Source of the DNA: Rhipicephalus microplus | Taxonomy: Eukaryota > Arthropoda > Arachnida > Ixodida > Ixodidae | Reading direction: 5' to 3' | Length of the DNA stretch: 64,000 nt | Assembly: GCF_043290135.1 (NCBI RefSeq) | Contig: NC_134701.1 | Coordinates: 200,556,101 to 200,620,100, forward strand | Position numbers and translations under genes: made by a program | In this document: piece after piece, positions 40,521 through 54,712 of the stretch | Position numbering within the stretch: the stretch's first letter is position 1 | How the letters are laid out: the number at the start of each line of letters is the position of its first letter | The notes under the pieces: model-generated | Seen by the model: the letters and a program-made list of their open reading frames with translations, nothing else | What the model was told of the DNA's origin: nothing | Database searches by the model: none

Positions 40521-41079
40521 CATCGGCGCGAAATGCAGCATGTCGCATTTCGCGCCGGTTGCCGTCGGGCCACGCCGATGGACGCTGGTCGCTCCTGGCG
40601 TCAGAATAGAGTGCTCGCATTTTGATAACGTAGCGTCGCTGTGCCCTGCGCGCGCGCGTCAACTTTACATAGAAACATATTGGGCCCTTCATAATGCGCT
40701 CGTGGCCGTTTTGTTAGCTCTACATATACCAAATTTGGTGTTACGTGGTGTCAATGGGTGACGAAATATATGACTGGTACAAACATGATAGTGCTGACAC
40801 GCGTGTCATGTGAGAACATGACAACATACCACGTTCATAGAGTACTCTCGGTCATCTCGCTAGCTCCACATATACTAAATTTGGTGTCACGTGACGTGAA
40901 TATATGACGAAGGTAAATGACACATCTAATAATAATAATCATGACACGGAAGTCATGTACGGCATCATTTACCAGCACCTCGTAACGTTGTGCTGATTTT
41001 AAAGTGACATATAAACATTTCTCATTCATGCTTCGCATATCATCGATTCCCATTGTACGTGAGATCTGCCATTTTTTTT
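40521..41079 (-). repeat. Family A composite repeat, copy 3 (partial, inverted)
   Basis: It begins within the GC-rich module (40,521-40,690), continues through about two 148-bp-type units, and ends with the family left end in reverse orientation (atcatcgattcccattgtac, then gagatctgccattttt). It is joined tail-side to copy 2 without a spacer. Confidence 0.75.
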
Positions 41080-41459
41080 AGTTGCAGTTTAATATAGCTA
41101 CGAGGTGAAAAAAAATGTGGTGGTGTGTAAGTCCATGATTGCGTAGAAACTATCAGGAAAAAGCAACGCTAGCATGCGCTACCTCGAAAGGTTTCCCTGC
41201 TGGCACTACTTTTTCTTCATGTTTTGTCAGCATATATCGCAAGGAATGATGCACGCCGCAGCAGGAATCGCTTCACAAAATATTTGTGGCACAACTGAGG
41301 CAGCAACAAAAGCTTATAAAAGACAGTATAGAGTGCCAGGCTTTCAACTAGCTTACTTTCCGCACATCACTCAAATATATGTTTTAATATATGCGCACAA
41401 AGAGTGTACTGGGCACAGCACAACCATCTGTCACACAGCACAAAAAGAAAATCCACGCA
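41080..41459. other. Unassigned non-coding stretch
   Basis: No gene or repeat was recognised between family A copy 3 and the minisatellite-bearing repeat. Confidence 0.5.
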
Positions 41460-41744
41460 TCTCCACGAAGTGAATGAAGACGAGTGGGCGAAACTATAGG
41501 TCGTAAGGTGCATAATGTCTACGTTGAAGTCGTCGACTACTATAAAGGACGGAGAGGTGGACGGACGCATGGACGGATGGGTGGAGAGGTGGGTGGGCAC
41601 ATGAATTCGTGGATGGACTTATCGACAGATGGATGGACGCGTGGATGGACGGACAGATGAATGGATGTCCGGACAGACAGACAAATGGATGAACGGACGC
41701 ACGCACGTACGCCTGCACGGACGGATGGACAGGTGGATTATGCT
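41460..41744 (-). repeat. Family D-like repeat, copy 3, with GATG/GGAC minisatellite
   Basis: The plus strand shows ccacgaagtgaatgaagacg then agtgggcg, the reverse of the family D end phrase, followed by a ggacggatggac-type minisatellite at 41,553-41,740. Relative to copies 1 and 2 the minisatellite strand is flipped with respect to the end phrase. Confidence 0.55.
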
Positions 41745-43353
41745 GCCGTACACTTGATTGATGTACACATTAAGTTGGTTTTTCACGTAAATGTTTTCGT
41801 TTATCGTTGTACAGGTGTTCAGTTTCGGTTTAGGTTTTCTGGAGCATGACGGACGCCAACAAGGCTCCACCCTCTTCTCGCCCAAAACTTGTAGCATGGT
41901 GATATCAAAAATAGGCGTTGTGCTATGTGATAGTTGCTTGATAATTGCCCAAAAATGCTTTTTAAGTAACACAGCAACATATATGGGCATCTTAGATGTC
42001 GAGCACAGTTTAGCATTCTACTGAAGCAAGGAAGGTGCCAGAATTGGGAATGCCGATGTTATCCTTTTAGCGCGACCTACCTATGAAAAGCGAGACAGTT
42101 TCAGGGTAAGATGGAGCCTTGCCGAGATCAAGGGAAGAGGATATAACAAGGACACTTGCTCTGTTCTCCTCCACTACTTTTTGTGGTTTGGAGAGAGTGA
42201 GCAAAAGTGTCGAAGTGTTTTGCGTTTGTACGCGCACATCCTCTTAAAGTGCGTTTTCACGTCAAACCGATTCTGCGAGGAACAAGAGTACCAATACGCA
42301 ATAAATAATCACTTTCGCCACTGTCAAGCTGGAGCTTCAGAAGCACCGCGTGTCAACCTGTGCGCCGCGGTGCAATCGGACGTGCAGGGCCGTAGACCTT
42401 GGCAGCTTGCGGAGCACATAGATTCTACTTATCTGAACTTGCAAGAATGCGCGACTCCATGCGTCATCATGTGCGTAAGTATCATACTAGTATGCAAGCG
42501 TGTTTCGCTTATATGCGATGCGGTCTGTGCGCTGTTCGAAATGATTATTGAAATTTACTGCAGTATCACCGTGTGTCGCGATACTGAAGAGACACTGTAC
42601 GTGCATCTGGAAGAAGGCCCATAAAACACAAATCGCGTTTTTGCAGCATAAGGTAGACCAAGGTCCAAGAAAGTGATTTAATTTGGTCAAAAAAAAAAAA
42701 AACGCCCGTCATAGAATGTTGCCGTGTGCGTCACAACGTTCGTTTTGTATTCAGAAAAGAGCGTCGCAGCCTGAAATATTTTATCGATCTTACGTCTTTA
42801 TGATGCGACGATGCATCCGCCGTCAAAAAGACAAGCTCGCGCACTGCTTGTCACGCTTTCTATTGCTAGGGAAGCGAATATGCGGCTTAAACATGATTAA
42901 CAGCATTAGAATAGCTTGCATAGGCAAATCTTTCCTCCGCTCGTGGCTGGAGCACATGCGTCACATGCTAATCTTTCGATTACACATGTTAAATTTCGAA
43001 AACAGCGTACGTACACACTTAATGCTAGTGTTAGGAACCCCATTATAAGACTATATGTATCTGCCAAGTACCGCGTGGATAATAATAATATGTCATATGT
43101 GAGGTTTTCGGCCCCAAACTGCATTTTGATTATGACAGGCACCGTAGTGCGAGGGCTCCTGTTCCCTTCTTTTGTGTTTTGTCAATTTGTGCGCTACCGA
43201 ACAATGGACTCGCTTGCTGTACTCCCTGCTGAACGGTTTTATCGCCCGCGATCTCCAACGCCAGCGTCGCTCTCGCCGACCAGTGCCTCATCCTCGGATT
43301 CCTGTCAATCCATCTTTCGTATCTCTTCTCTCTTCCTCCTTTTTTTCCTAGAG
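41745..43353. other. Mostly unassigned; contains a candidate exon
   Basis: Apart from the open frame described at 42,181, no gene was recognised. 43,200-43,345 resembles 9,540-9,660 and may be a retroelement 3' UTR. Confidence 0.4.
42181..42476 (+). CDS. Candidate exon of unknown protein, ending at a strong splice donor
   Basis: An open frame begins by 42,181 and reads FCEEQEYQYAINNHFRHCQA, then RVNLCAAVQSDVQGRRPWQL, then LNLQECATPC. It runs into a consensus 5' splice site (TGC|GTAAGTAT, GT at about 42,475). Spaced cysteines and mixed composition make it look more like protein than its neighbours. I do not recognise the family and see no clear acceptor upstream. It may be chance or part of a transcribed repeat. 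Confidence 0.25.
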
Positions 43354-43528
43354 GAGGGCTCCGGAAATTTTGACCACCTGGGGTTCTTTACCGTACACAC
43401 AAATGTGAGCACACGGGCCTACGACATTTCCGCCTCCATCAGAAATGCAGCCGCCGCAGCCGGGATTTGAACCCGCGACCTGCGGGTCAGCAGCCGAGTA
43501 CCTTAGCCACTAGACCACCGCGGCGGGG
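43354..43528 (-). mobile_element. Ruka-type SINE, 3'-truncated
   Basis: The minus-strand head (ccccgccgcggtggtctagt) and box B (ggttcaaatcccgg) are present with the first part of the body. The last 60-70 bp and the tail are missing, replaced by T-rich sequence. No target duplication is visible. Confidence 0.85.
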
Positions 43529-46500
43529 TATTACAAGGGTCATCATCATCATCGGAAGACGTGCGGACCAAGATAATTGTGGGGCTCTCAAGGCTGTTGC
43601 GTTCAGGACCCGAGCCCATGGACCTGCTGGGGACGACCTCGTCGTCCGACAAGGACGACGCCTGCTGCGCCACGTAACTGTGGCAGCGGTGTGCAGGGGA
43701 CACTTGCCGAGTAACACCGCGATCGTGTCTCCACGCGGCACCTACGTTCGTCTTCGCCAATCTACCGACTCCGACATCACCGGCGCCTCATCGCAGCATC
43801 ACCTTGACATTCCGACCTAGACCTGCCGTAAGAAGAATTAGACCTGCTGTGAAGAAGAAGAACTAGACCTGCTGTGAGAAGAACTGTGAGAAGAATTCAT
43901 CTTTGTAGTTTTCCGGACACTAACTCGCTCAGATTAGCTTAACTGGGACTATTGGACAATCAGTTTATGCAATCACCGCTTTTCTTACAGATATTATCTG
44001 TAACATCTTTCTATCATTTGCTTTGCTCAATAACAAAGGATTGTGTTTTATTTTCCTTCCTCCCCACCGCATGGTTTCGGTTATTACGCCACGGAAACGA
44101 TTTCTTGGTGGCCGTACTTAACATCAAGAACATAACACGCGGCACCATTACCTTATACCGAAAAAAATGTAACGGATGTTACTTTTTCCGTTACTTACCA
44201 ACCAAAAGTTTTAATGAATGTGTATTGGCTGCAGGAACCCACAATAAGAAGTCTTCAAATATGAAACCTATGTTATACACGGAACTAGTAAACTAGTAAC
44301 CCAAACATCGACTATACCCAAAATGCTCATACAACGAGAATAATTTGTACAAATTTACTGGATCAAAGCAATGTTATAGAAGCTTAAAGATGCGTCCAGA
44401 GTTACATGTGGTGGCTTCTGACTCTGTGACAGAGGGTAAAGCAATGTTTTTCTCAAATGGACATTGTACGGTATGTGAGATTCAATCTTACACGCTATTC
44501 ACGAAGAAACTATCACTAAACTCTGGAGAAATTCACAGAAATAGACCTTTTTTCTGATCCGAACAGCACCTTCAGTAAAGCTCGTTAAAATTAGAACTAG
44601 TGGTTTTTGGCCTCCAAAATGGCCCGCCACGTGTGGGAGGGAGCTGGGGGCATTTGCACGTTTTTGATACCAGATGTCCCTTGGCCCTCACTAGTCATCC
44701 AGTTTCGAGCAGTGAAAATCATGGTGCGTGCCTTACCGACGCCAGCGAGCATATATATACAGACTACCACGCGGAAAGGACCAATTCTGACAGCGTGCTT
44801 CCTCGTTCAAAGTAGATGTGCAAATTGGTAGTAGTAAAGAAATGCCTTAATTAGCCTCGCTCGCTCAGGAGCATGAAGGTGACTCACAACGGTGCTTTTG
44901 AAAACTTCTAAAATATTGTTTCACCTTTCGGCCTTCGTACGAAGTCTTCACCACCACGAGGAGTTCAGTAACCAGAAACGTAGCTGCTGCTGTTGCAGAG
45001 AGAAAGAAAAAAAAAATTTTCAGAACAGAGTTGGTAAATTTTGACAACTTTGTACCAACTGTTATATAGCAATGATAATAAAATGTCGCATATTTTTCAG
45101 AAGTACATCGTTCTACAAGTTTAAGACATTGCTACTTTACTCTTTCTTGTGTATACATACATTTCATCCACGAAATGTCTTTTTTGTAAAGGTAATGTTT
45201 GTGAGCTACATCATTGAGAACTTTTGAGAACGACAAGTAATGAAAGTGGTCCCGCCTGGTTGAACATGCTGAATATTTTGTCCCTCGTAAATTAAGAACT
45301 TGAAAAGAAAAGGAAACTCGTTTTCAGGCTGCTTTGGGAAGCATGCCTTCAATTAAAAATACTCATCAACTCTAAGATATCCATTTTTGGATCCGTATCA
45401 ATGTCTCATGAAATAATTTGTTTGTGATAACCATGGTTAGGAGACAAAGTGCGGTTATCGTCTGCTGTATAGCTAGATACCTTTAACCCTGCTTAGCCGT
45501 AGTGCTCGTGTGACAGTGGTATTAGTGGGCTTTAGTTAAAACTGAAGCACGCCAATCAAAGTAACAAGTAAAAAAATCTGCTTTTCTTGCATTACAAAAA
45601 AATTTCCCGTTTCCCGTCTCGCATTTATTTTAAGGCTTTTTTTCTTACTGTGTAGTGACACCTATTCTCCTTGATGTGACATATCCCGCTCAGGCACATT
45701 CGCGATCGGCAGCTCACCGTACAATGGTTAAAGTTACCGACTGTCTCCTGGACGGGCCGGATTTCCACAAAATGCTGCTTATAGCGATTGGCTTATAAGT
45801 TGGCTACGCGGGATATGGCAAATTTGATACGGTGGTCGTTCACCATGCTGTGCTCAGCGAGTGCATTACCTTTTCACTGAAACTTGCGGACGCCCTTTTT
45901 ATGTGGCCACGGGCTCTCGTGGAAGTTGTAGCTGCTTACTCCGCAAACGAATTCTTCACAATGAGCGCGTGGTATGAAATAAACCAGATCATGCGCCTTC
46001 CCTTCGGAAAGCTTGTTTTTTTTTTTGAGTCCAGAAAAGCGCAGGTGCCAGCAATGCACCCGCTACAACCTACTTCTATGAAAGCATTTTCGTTATACAG
46101 TTTCTCGTGGCAGATTCCACGACTTTCGTCAAGCTCTGTGTGGCGATTACCCAACCCTTCCCACAGGGAATAGGCACGTGTTTATTCGTCGATGCCTTGC
46201 AAGCAGACAACTGTACGACATTGCAACAAAAGAATTCTTCGATGCGAGCTTTAGGAAAATAGCACCTACGAATGAAAAAGTAAGGGGAAACTTGACACTA
46301 TACGTTACCAAAAATTGGTAACGTAAGTAAGTTACCCGTTACAGTTACAATATGGCCACGTTAATTAGTTCTCAATGAAAGTAACGCGTTACCGGTAACT
46401 GCGTTACTTGTAACGCGATACCGTAAACACTGATGTCTAGCCGCCTACGTGGGTGCTCGCATGATCGCCTCCTTAACTTGGTGTCGACGAAAGTTTGTAT

Positions 46501-48371
46501 CGGAGGGTAACAGCGCCTGAAGAATATGACTGCCTGATCATGACAAGAAAAGCGCGAATACTTCGTGGCGTGCACCGTGGAACTCTTTGCTCCAGTACGC
46601 GGCACAGGTAAGTCTAAGGTAGCTGAAAATTTATATCTAGGAACGGTGAGAACCGACAGTGGTAATATAAATGTGAGGGCGTCAAGTAAAACTGACATCG
46701 GCAGCGCTGATACGACGAATGTACAAAATAAAAACCATGGTTCGAGCAAGAATCGTACCAAACATTCTGCGCGGCAGCCAGCTAATCCGTCATAGTAGTC
46801 CCGAAGCTGCTTAAAAAAAAGACCCTATGCAGACGTATTGTTAGTTCAGCGACAGTTGTGGTTGTAGTTGTGACTCTATTATATAACATAGCAATAAAAA
46901 TCACATATTTTCTCCTATTATGCCGCCGTCATGACGCGTTAACGTCAATTGTGGATCCAGGGTTGACTCCACTGTTATATCAGTCTAAGAGACATAACAT
47001 GTGTATTTGTATGATTTGGAAAGCTATGTTCAAGCGCTGCTCGACCTTGAAGCTATACGATAACAAAGGTGACACGTGACACTCACATCATCGCGTCGCA
47101 ATGTTAACGTCGCTTCAATACTACTGACATAGCTCTGCTCTAACGTCAGTGCTGACATCACGTCACAACATAAGTTACCCTTATATGCTAATGTAGTCGA
47201 CGTCCCTGGTAAGCCCATGATGTGCACACAAATACGCTTACAAAAACACGTCGATCAAAAGCGCTTGATCCAAAGCCAACAGATGCCACCTAGACAATCA
47301 CTGGCCGGCTACTTCGTATGAAACCGACCCCTACAAGGCTTGGTATGTGCCGAAGTATCTTTGCGTATGCCAGTCTATCAATTAAATTGTTTTTATTATA
47401 GAGGATGGTAAACGTAGCTATATGTTTACCCTTTCGGTTCATTCAAACGGTGTTCAGTTTTTTTCTTATAATAATTGAACTAAATGAAGCTGTTCATATT
47501 TGTAAACGGGTAAACATCACCTTGTGAAGTAGAATAAATAACGGTCCTGAAATCTTCATCCTGCTATGCCGAACTTATACATAACTTAAGTTTGATAAAG
47601 CCAACTGCAGGCTTTCCTAATTATTAATACTGCAGTTAATCGAAGCTATTTGTCGTCGAGGTTTTGTCGGGACTGCGTCGTAACGCGGCTGGCACTGCCT
47701 GGCAGGGCGGGTATGTGCCACAGAAATCAGGCAAACCCCACGGCTCATTTTCAGACTGAAAAAAAAAAAAAACACGCACAGAAATACGGACAGAAGAAAG
47801 AAACGCCAACGCCGCGGATGCCTTCTTCTAGTGTCCGTATTTGTGTGCATGCCATTTTCATTCTTAAAATAAATCAATACCAAACTAGACCACTTATCTG
47901 TGATACCCAATTACTCGCCCCTGGTCCATGCACTGAATATATAAAGAGCTGTCTACAACCAGCCTGAAAGTCTTGATGACCGCCGTGTATTATGAAATAA
48001 GGTCTAAACAGCTACTCGTTTTCAGGCAGGGGGCAAACTTATCTGATCTTGAAGCCCGGTGGTCTTTCTCGAGTGTTTGGTGATAGGTATAAAGTCCTGC
48101 GCTCTCCGCACGAAGAAGCTGCCTGCCGGAAGCGTCAGCGGGAAATGGCACGAAAACGGCCCAAGGCGACGTCACTGATCCTGAAGCCCGCTCAAGAGAT
48201 GCCGAAGTCAAGCGCAAGCGGAAGGCAGAAGATCCAGACCATCGAGTGTGAGGAGCTGATATACGTAAACTGCTTGAGTTTACTACGAGCCAAAACAAGG
48301 CAACAGACAACGCTTTGTTCTTGCATCAGCCTTCGTGACGTTAAGTCTGTGAAGATGGGCTTTTTTTTTAA
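43529..48371. other. Unassigned stretch with small repeats
   Basis: 43,818-43,900 holds a short tandem duplication (agacctgctgtgaagaagaa-type units). 44,160-44,200 and 46,300-46,430 share GTTAC/GTAAC-rich phrases. Frames such as 45,832-46,173 and 46,372-46,761 have no domain. At 48,100-48,260 the plus strand gives short K/R/E-rich readings (EVKRKRKAEDPDHR) like low-complexity repeats in tick transposon ORFs, but too broken to annotate as a gene. Confidence 0.4.
46301..46325. repeat. 11-bp hairpin within a GTTAC-rich repeat
   Basis: The arm tacgttaccaa, loop aaa, and arm ttggtaacgta. It is followed to 46,430 by further taacgcgttaccggtaac palindromic phrases, suggesting a small palindromic repeat or DNA-transposon end. 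Confidence 0.7.
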
Positions 48372-50470
<2,099 letters not shown>

Positions 50471-50505
50471 GTTACTTCGCAACGGAGTTGTTATTCTTTT
50501 TCACT

Positions 50506-50745
50506 AAGTCTGCCGCTGTTATGTAGCGGCTATGGTGCTCGGCTGCTGACGCCAAGGTCACGGGTTCGACCCCGGCCGCGGCACTTGCATTTTGACGGAG
50601 AGGAAATCTAAGAGGTCCGTGTTCTGTGTGATGTCCGTGCTCTTTAAAGAACACCAGACAACCGATATCATCGGACCTCTTCACTATACGGCGTCTCTCA
50701 TAATTGCATCGCGGTCAGGGGGTGTTATACTCCGGATATCATTGT
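50506..50745 (+). mobile_element. Diverged tRNA-derived SINE (non-Ruka subfamily)
   Basis: The head is tatgtagcggctatggtgct followed by cggctgctgacgccaaggtc, with a strong box B (gggttcgaccccgg). The body keeps ctctttaaagaacaccag and ggcgtctctcataatt and ends near gttatactccgg. The layout equals Ruka but the middle differs, so this is a related subfamily. No target duplication was seen. Confidence 0.7.
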
Positions 50746-50879
50746 TAAACTTCTGATTACGCCGTGCAGAGCAAAACTATCACCAGCGGGAACCGCCACG
50801 CACTGTCTTCATTCTCTTCATATCATATTTCGCTCCCAGAAGAATTGCGCCGATTCGTTCGGCGTAACTCTTATGTGCG

Positions 50880-51400
50880 AGAGAACTAGTACAGAGGGAG
50901 AAATAAATAAAAGGAAGTATAGCGATGGAGAAATAAGTAGACGTAGACATAAAGATAGCTAAAGAAACAGGAACAAAGGACAGGTAGAAAAAATGGAGAA
51001 CAAGATGAAAAGAGGAAGAGAAAAAAAAAGAAGGAGAGAGGTTGAGAGAAAACTATACCCAGAAAAAAGAGAGAAAAGCAGAAATAAAGATAGAGGAAAG
51101 AATTAGGTATAAATATAAAAAGAAAGACACAACACCGATGCAGGTGGCGAAAAAAAAAAGACATAAAAGCATGCGCAATCAAATTTGGAAAAGACAGAGC
51201 AAATTGAAAATATAAATAAAGAAACATAGAGAGGTAAAGGAAGTGAGAAATGAAGAGAAAGAAAAACGAATAAGAGGGAAGAAGGAGTTAAGACGAGAAA
51301 AAGTAGACGTAAAAAGAGAGGAAACAGAGATATAATAAATACAGTGAAATAAAAAAAATAGGAACAAAAAGAAAAATAAGCGAGGAAGGGCGCCCGGCTC
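50880..51400 (+). repeat. Long purine-rich (A/G) degenerate tract
   Basis: About 500 bp in which the plus strand is overwhelmingly A and G (for example agaggaagagaaaaaaaaag near 51,015 and gagagaggtaaaggaagtga near 51,230). The complementary Phe/Leu/Ser-rich frames (50,886-51,471) are composition artefacts, not membrane proteins. Confidence 0.85.
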
Positions 51401-51462
51401 AGCGCTTTCGTCAGACTTAGAGTCTCCACTGTGGAGCTCCCTTTATTTTTAGGTAGATCTGT

Positions 51463-51672
51463 GGAGTTCAACGTCCCAAAACCACCATTTGATTATGAGA
51501 GACGCCATCGTGGAGGGCTCTGTAAATTTTGACCACCAAGGGTTCTTTAACATGCGCACAAATATGAGCACATAAGCTTACATCAAAAATGCAGCCGCCG
51601 TAGCCGGGTTTTAATCCTGTGACCTGCGGGTCAGCAGCCGAGTACCTTAGCCACTAGGCCACCGCGGCAAGG
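51463..51672 (-). mobile_element. Ruka-type SINE, decayed, tail lost
   Basis: Minus-strand head (ccgcggtggcctagtggcta) with body blocks in order. Several small deletions affect the middle (aaatatgagcacataagctt then tacatcaaaaatgc on the plus strand), and the TCAATCAAT tail is missing. Confidence 0.82.
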
Positions 51673-52779
51673 CACCGTCTAATTTCAGTTTTTCTTTCAT
51701 ATTCTTTAGTTTATTCATTGCGATGCACTTTCGACGTGGTGGCATAGTTCGGCTCTGAGTGTATGTTTATTTTCTGATGTGTACATAGAATAGTTGGCCG
51801 ACAAACAGTGTATCGATTCCTAGAGGTAGCAATTAACATGGCTTCTCATATTGTAACAGTTGCAGTTATAAGGACGCATCACACGAATATTAGTCCATAG
51901 CGTTCTGTCGCCGTCGCCGTGGTGGTTTCAAAAAGTGCGAGAGCATCCTACAGCACCCCACGTGAGGTACACTGTGACACAGGGGGACGGCGCACAAGAG
52001 GGACTATATTACTATGTTCGATGCCTATAAAACCATTCCGATGGAAAGCAACTATAATCAATATAATTAATTTCGGTGGCTATCACATTTCCTCTAAGCC
52101 TGAAAATCGGCATTTGCCCATTGAAAGTCTTTTAGACGGTTTTACGCTAAACAATCAAGTCTGGACGCACACCCCAAGTGTTGTTAAAGACTACTATATC
52201 ACACTCTTTATTAGCATACGACGCCGTTAGCGCATACACGCGCATAATGTTCAATGCTGCACAGCCGAAACGCGGCAAACCGGTGTGCACGTCCGTTAAC
52301 AAGTGGTCTGACCGAAGAGTCCTTTCAAATTGACGTCAATGGAATAAATTTCGCTGTAATCTGCACACGTGCCATTTGCCGCCACGAATTTCAATCAGAG
52401 AAGTGTGACAGGAGTGAGAGATTCTATGTGGAATAAAAAAAGAAATAATGAAAATGACGTGATAGCACAGCGCATCCGACACTGCTTTCTCTCTCGTCGT
52501 GTTCGATCACATACACGCAAGCTTAATTCAAAAGTGCACCCAGATTCCATCTATGACAATGGACCGTGTTAGTATTACGACAATAGGTATCGCCGGAGGC
52601 TACAGTGGCGAATGACAGGTAGCCAGCGATTACGCTTTTTTAATTTACGTACCCTAGAGGCCCGAAGGCATTACACGAGGGGGACAAAACTATGAATAAT
52701 ACAGCGCAGGTTCAAAACAGACATCTAAGATGGTACAGCAATATATTTGTGGCTGCAATATCAATGTCCCATTAATTAA
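51673..52779. other. Unassigned non-coding stretch
   Basis: No gene was recognised. The frame 51,919-52,230 (+) lacks any domain. Confidence 0.5.
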
Positions 52780-53190
52780 ATGAATGTGCAAATATTAAAT
52801 ACGGCGGCAGTTCAAACCCGTCAGACATTTCAAAATGCTCTAACAATACAAGCGACCTAGCAACCAAAAATGACTAACACAGTTTTTTTCAACAGAACTA
52901 AGCGGGGAAAAAAAGATAGCACAGTTTTACTTATGTTGAAGCAGTAATAACATGTCTTCTGAAAGTAGATAGATGCGAAATATTAAAAATGGCAGTAATC
53001 CAAACTCTTCAGATATATATAGAAATGATTGAACAATAGATACAAGTGACACCAAAACGCAAGTAGGAACAAAATATTTACGAACTGCACTTTAATGTGC
53101 AACGTGTAGATAAGGGAAAAAAGAAAAGCGGGGTGGGTGGGTCGAATTCGGCGTGTAAATATATGAGCACTAAAGTGACATCTCAGACTG
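52780..53190 (-). repeat. Diverged tandem duplication, probably LINE 3' UTR
   Basis: Two diverged copies about 187 bp apart (52,789 and 52,975) share the order caaatattaaa, ggc(a/g)gt(a/t)(c/a)-like spacing, ccaaac/caaaccc, then aacaat-(a)gata-caagtga. They lie immediately downstream (minus sense) of the CR1-like LINE coding remnant, where tandem units are common in 3' UTRs. Confidence 0.4.
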
Positions 53191-54712
53191 CTTACGAATG
53201 CATTATGTTTAGTAAAAAATGTAATGTCAGCCGTAAACTGATTACAGTAACGGATGGCTCGTAGTAGTGGCGAGTCAAAGAAAAGATTAATACGGGCGAA
53301 GATGAGTTCGACTTTGCGTTGATGATCAAGCCGCGACGATACACCATGAGCTTCTTTGATATGAAAAGCAGCGCGTGATGACGGAGTGTGATAAATTTTA
53401 TGAAAAAGAAAGAAAAGTGTAAGAAACCCATGCGTTTCGAAGAGAGCAAGATCAATTGAAGATTTATTTCTGTAATACTTGATGTTTGCATGTAGACTTC
53501 GGTAATAAATCGAGCGGCCTTATTTTGTCGAGATATAATTTTATGAATGAGGTATACCTGATGCGGGTTCCATAGTATTGATGCATATTCGATTTATGAA
53601 CGTACCAACGTGCTGTAAGCAAGAAGTTTAGGGCTGGTGTTCGCTGAACCTAAACTTTGGTGAACAAAGTTTGCTAACCATGCTGTCATGTGAGTGTTCC
53701 ATGTGAAATTAGATGAGAAATGAACGCCCAGGTACTTGATAGATCTTGATGATGTTATAGACGTGTTGTTTATTGTGTAGTTGGATAATACAGGATTGTA
53801 TCGCTAGTATTTTTAATATAAATTATGCAAGCATCCCCAATAATCCTACTGTTGAACACAAACCATTAGTAATATCATTAATATAAATTAAAAATAGGAT
53901 GGGTCTGAACATGGAGCCCCGAGGGACACCAGATTCAACATTGATCGAAGGGCAAGAATGACTATTTACGAAAACTATTTCGTTGAGGCTAGTTAAAAAA
54001 ACCAGTTATCCACTTAACAATTCTCTTACTGATGTTGATGCATGTTAGTTTGTGTATTAGGCGCAAGTGATTGATTGATTGACTGCTTGATTGATATGTG
54101 GTGTTTAACGTCCGAAAACCACCATATGATTATGAGAGACGCCGTAGTGGGGGGCTCCGGAAACTTTGACCACCTGGGGTTCTTTAACGTGTACCCAAAT
54201 CTGAGCACACGGGCCTACAACATTTTCACCTCCATCGAAAATGCAGCCACCACAGCCGGGATTCCCACGACCTGCGGATCAGCAACCGAGTACCTTAGCC
54301 ACTAGACCACCACGGCGGGGCATGGGCGCAAGCGAGGAACCTTGTTGAAGGCCTTCGCAAAATTGACAAATACAGCAACAACATCGTGTAATGAATGAAT
54401 AGTGTGGTGGAGGCCAGTGATCAATTCAAAGAGTTGCGTCTCGCATGATAGACCAAACAAAAATTTATGTTGATTCATAAAAAAGAAGTTATAACTTGTG
54501 AAAAACTTCATGACAGCGAATGAAACGATATGTTCCAGAATTTCGCAGCACCTGCTCGTTAATGAAATTGGTATGTAGTTAAAGGTGTTGGATGGGACAC
54601 CAGATTTAAAAATGGGAATGACACGAGCCTGGTTTCAATCGCTTGGAACACATTCCGTGTCAATGGACTGTTGAAATAGTGCGGTAGGAATTTCACAAAT
54701 TGCAGGTTTGAT
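53190..54712 (-). pseudogene. CR1/jockey-like LINE reverse transcriptase remnant
   Basis: Read on the minus strand across several frames: NQHKFLFGLSCETQLFELIT, then VFVNFAKAFNKVP (RT motif A, with the first catalytic Asp replaced by Asn). After the nested SINE come SGVPRGSMFRPILFLIYIND (motif B), a YLGVHFSSNFTWNTHM-like segment and RQNKAARFITEVY. The YADD box is destroyed. This order fits CR1/L2/jockey-type LINEs, which lack RNase H, and the copy ends soon after this region. Many stops and frameshifts show it is old. The upstream end abuts the family B repeat near 54,712. Confidence 0.75.
54070..54324 (-). mobile_element. Ruka-type SINE, full length, nested in the CR1-like LINE
   Basis: The plus strand reads a ttgattgattgactgcttga tail, the body, then tagaccaccacggcggggc at the head end. 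Flanks ggcgcaagtg (54,060-54,069) and ggcgcaagcg (54,325-54,334) match at 9 of 10 positions. It splits the LINE RT reading just after motif A, so it is younger than the LINE. Confidence 0.9.

Noticed and set aside
50886..51471. Phe/Leu/Ser-rich frames resembling membrane proteins
   Set aside because: Composition artefact of the complementary strand of a purine-rich tract.
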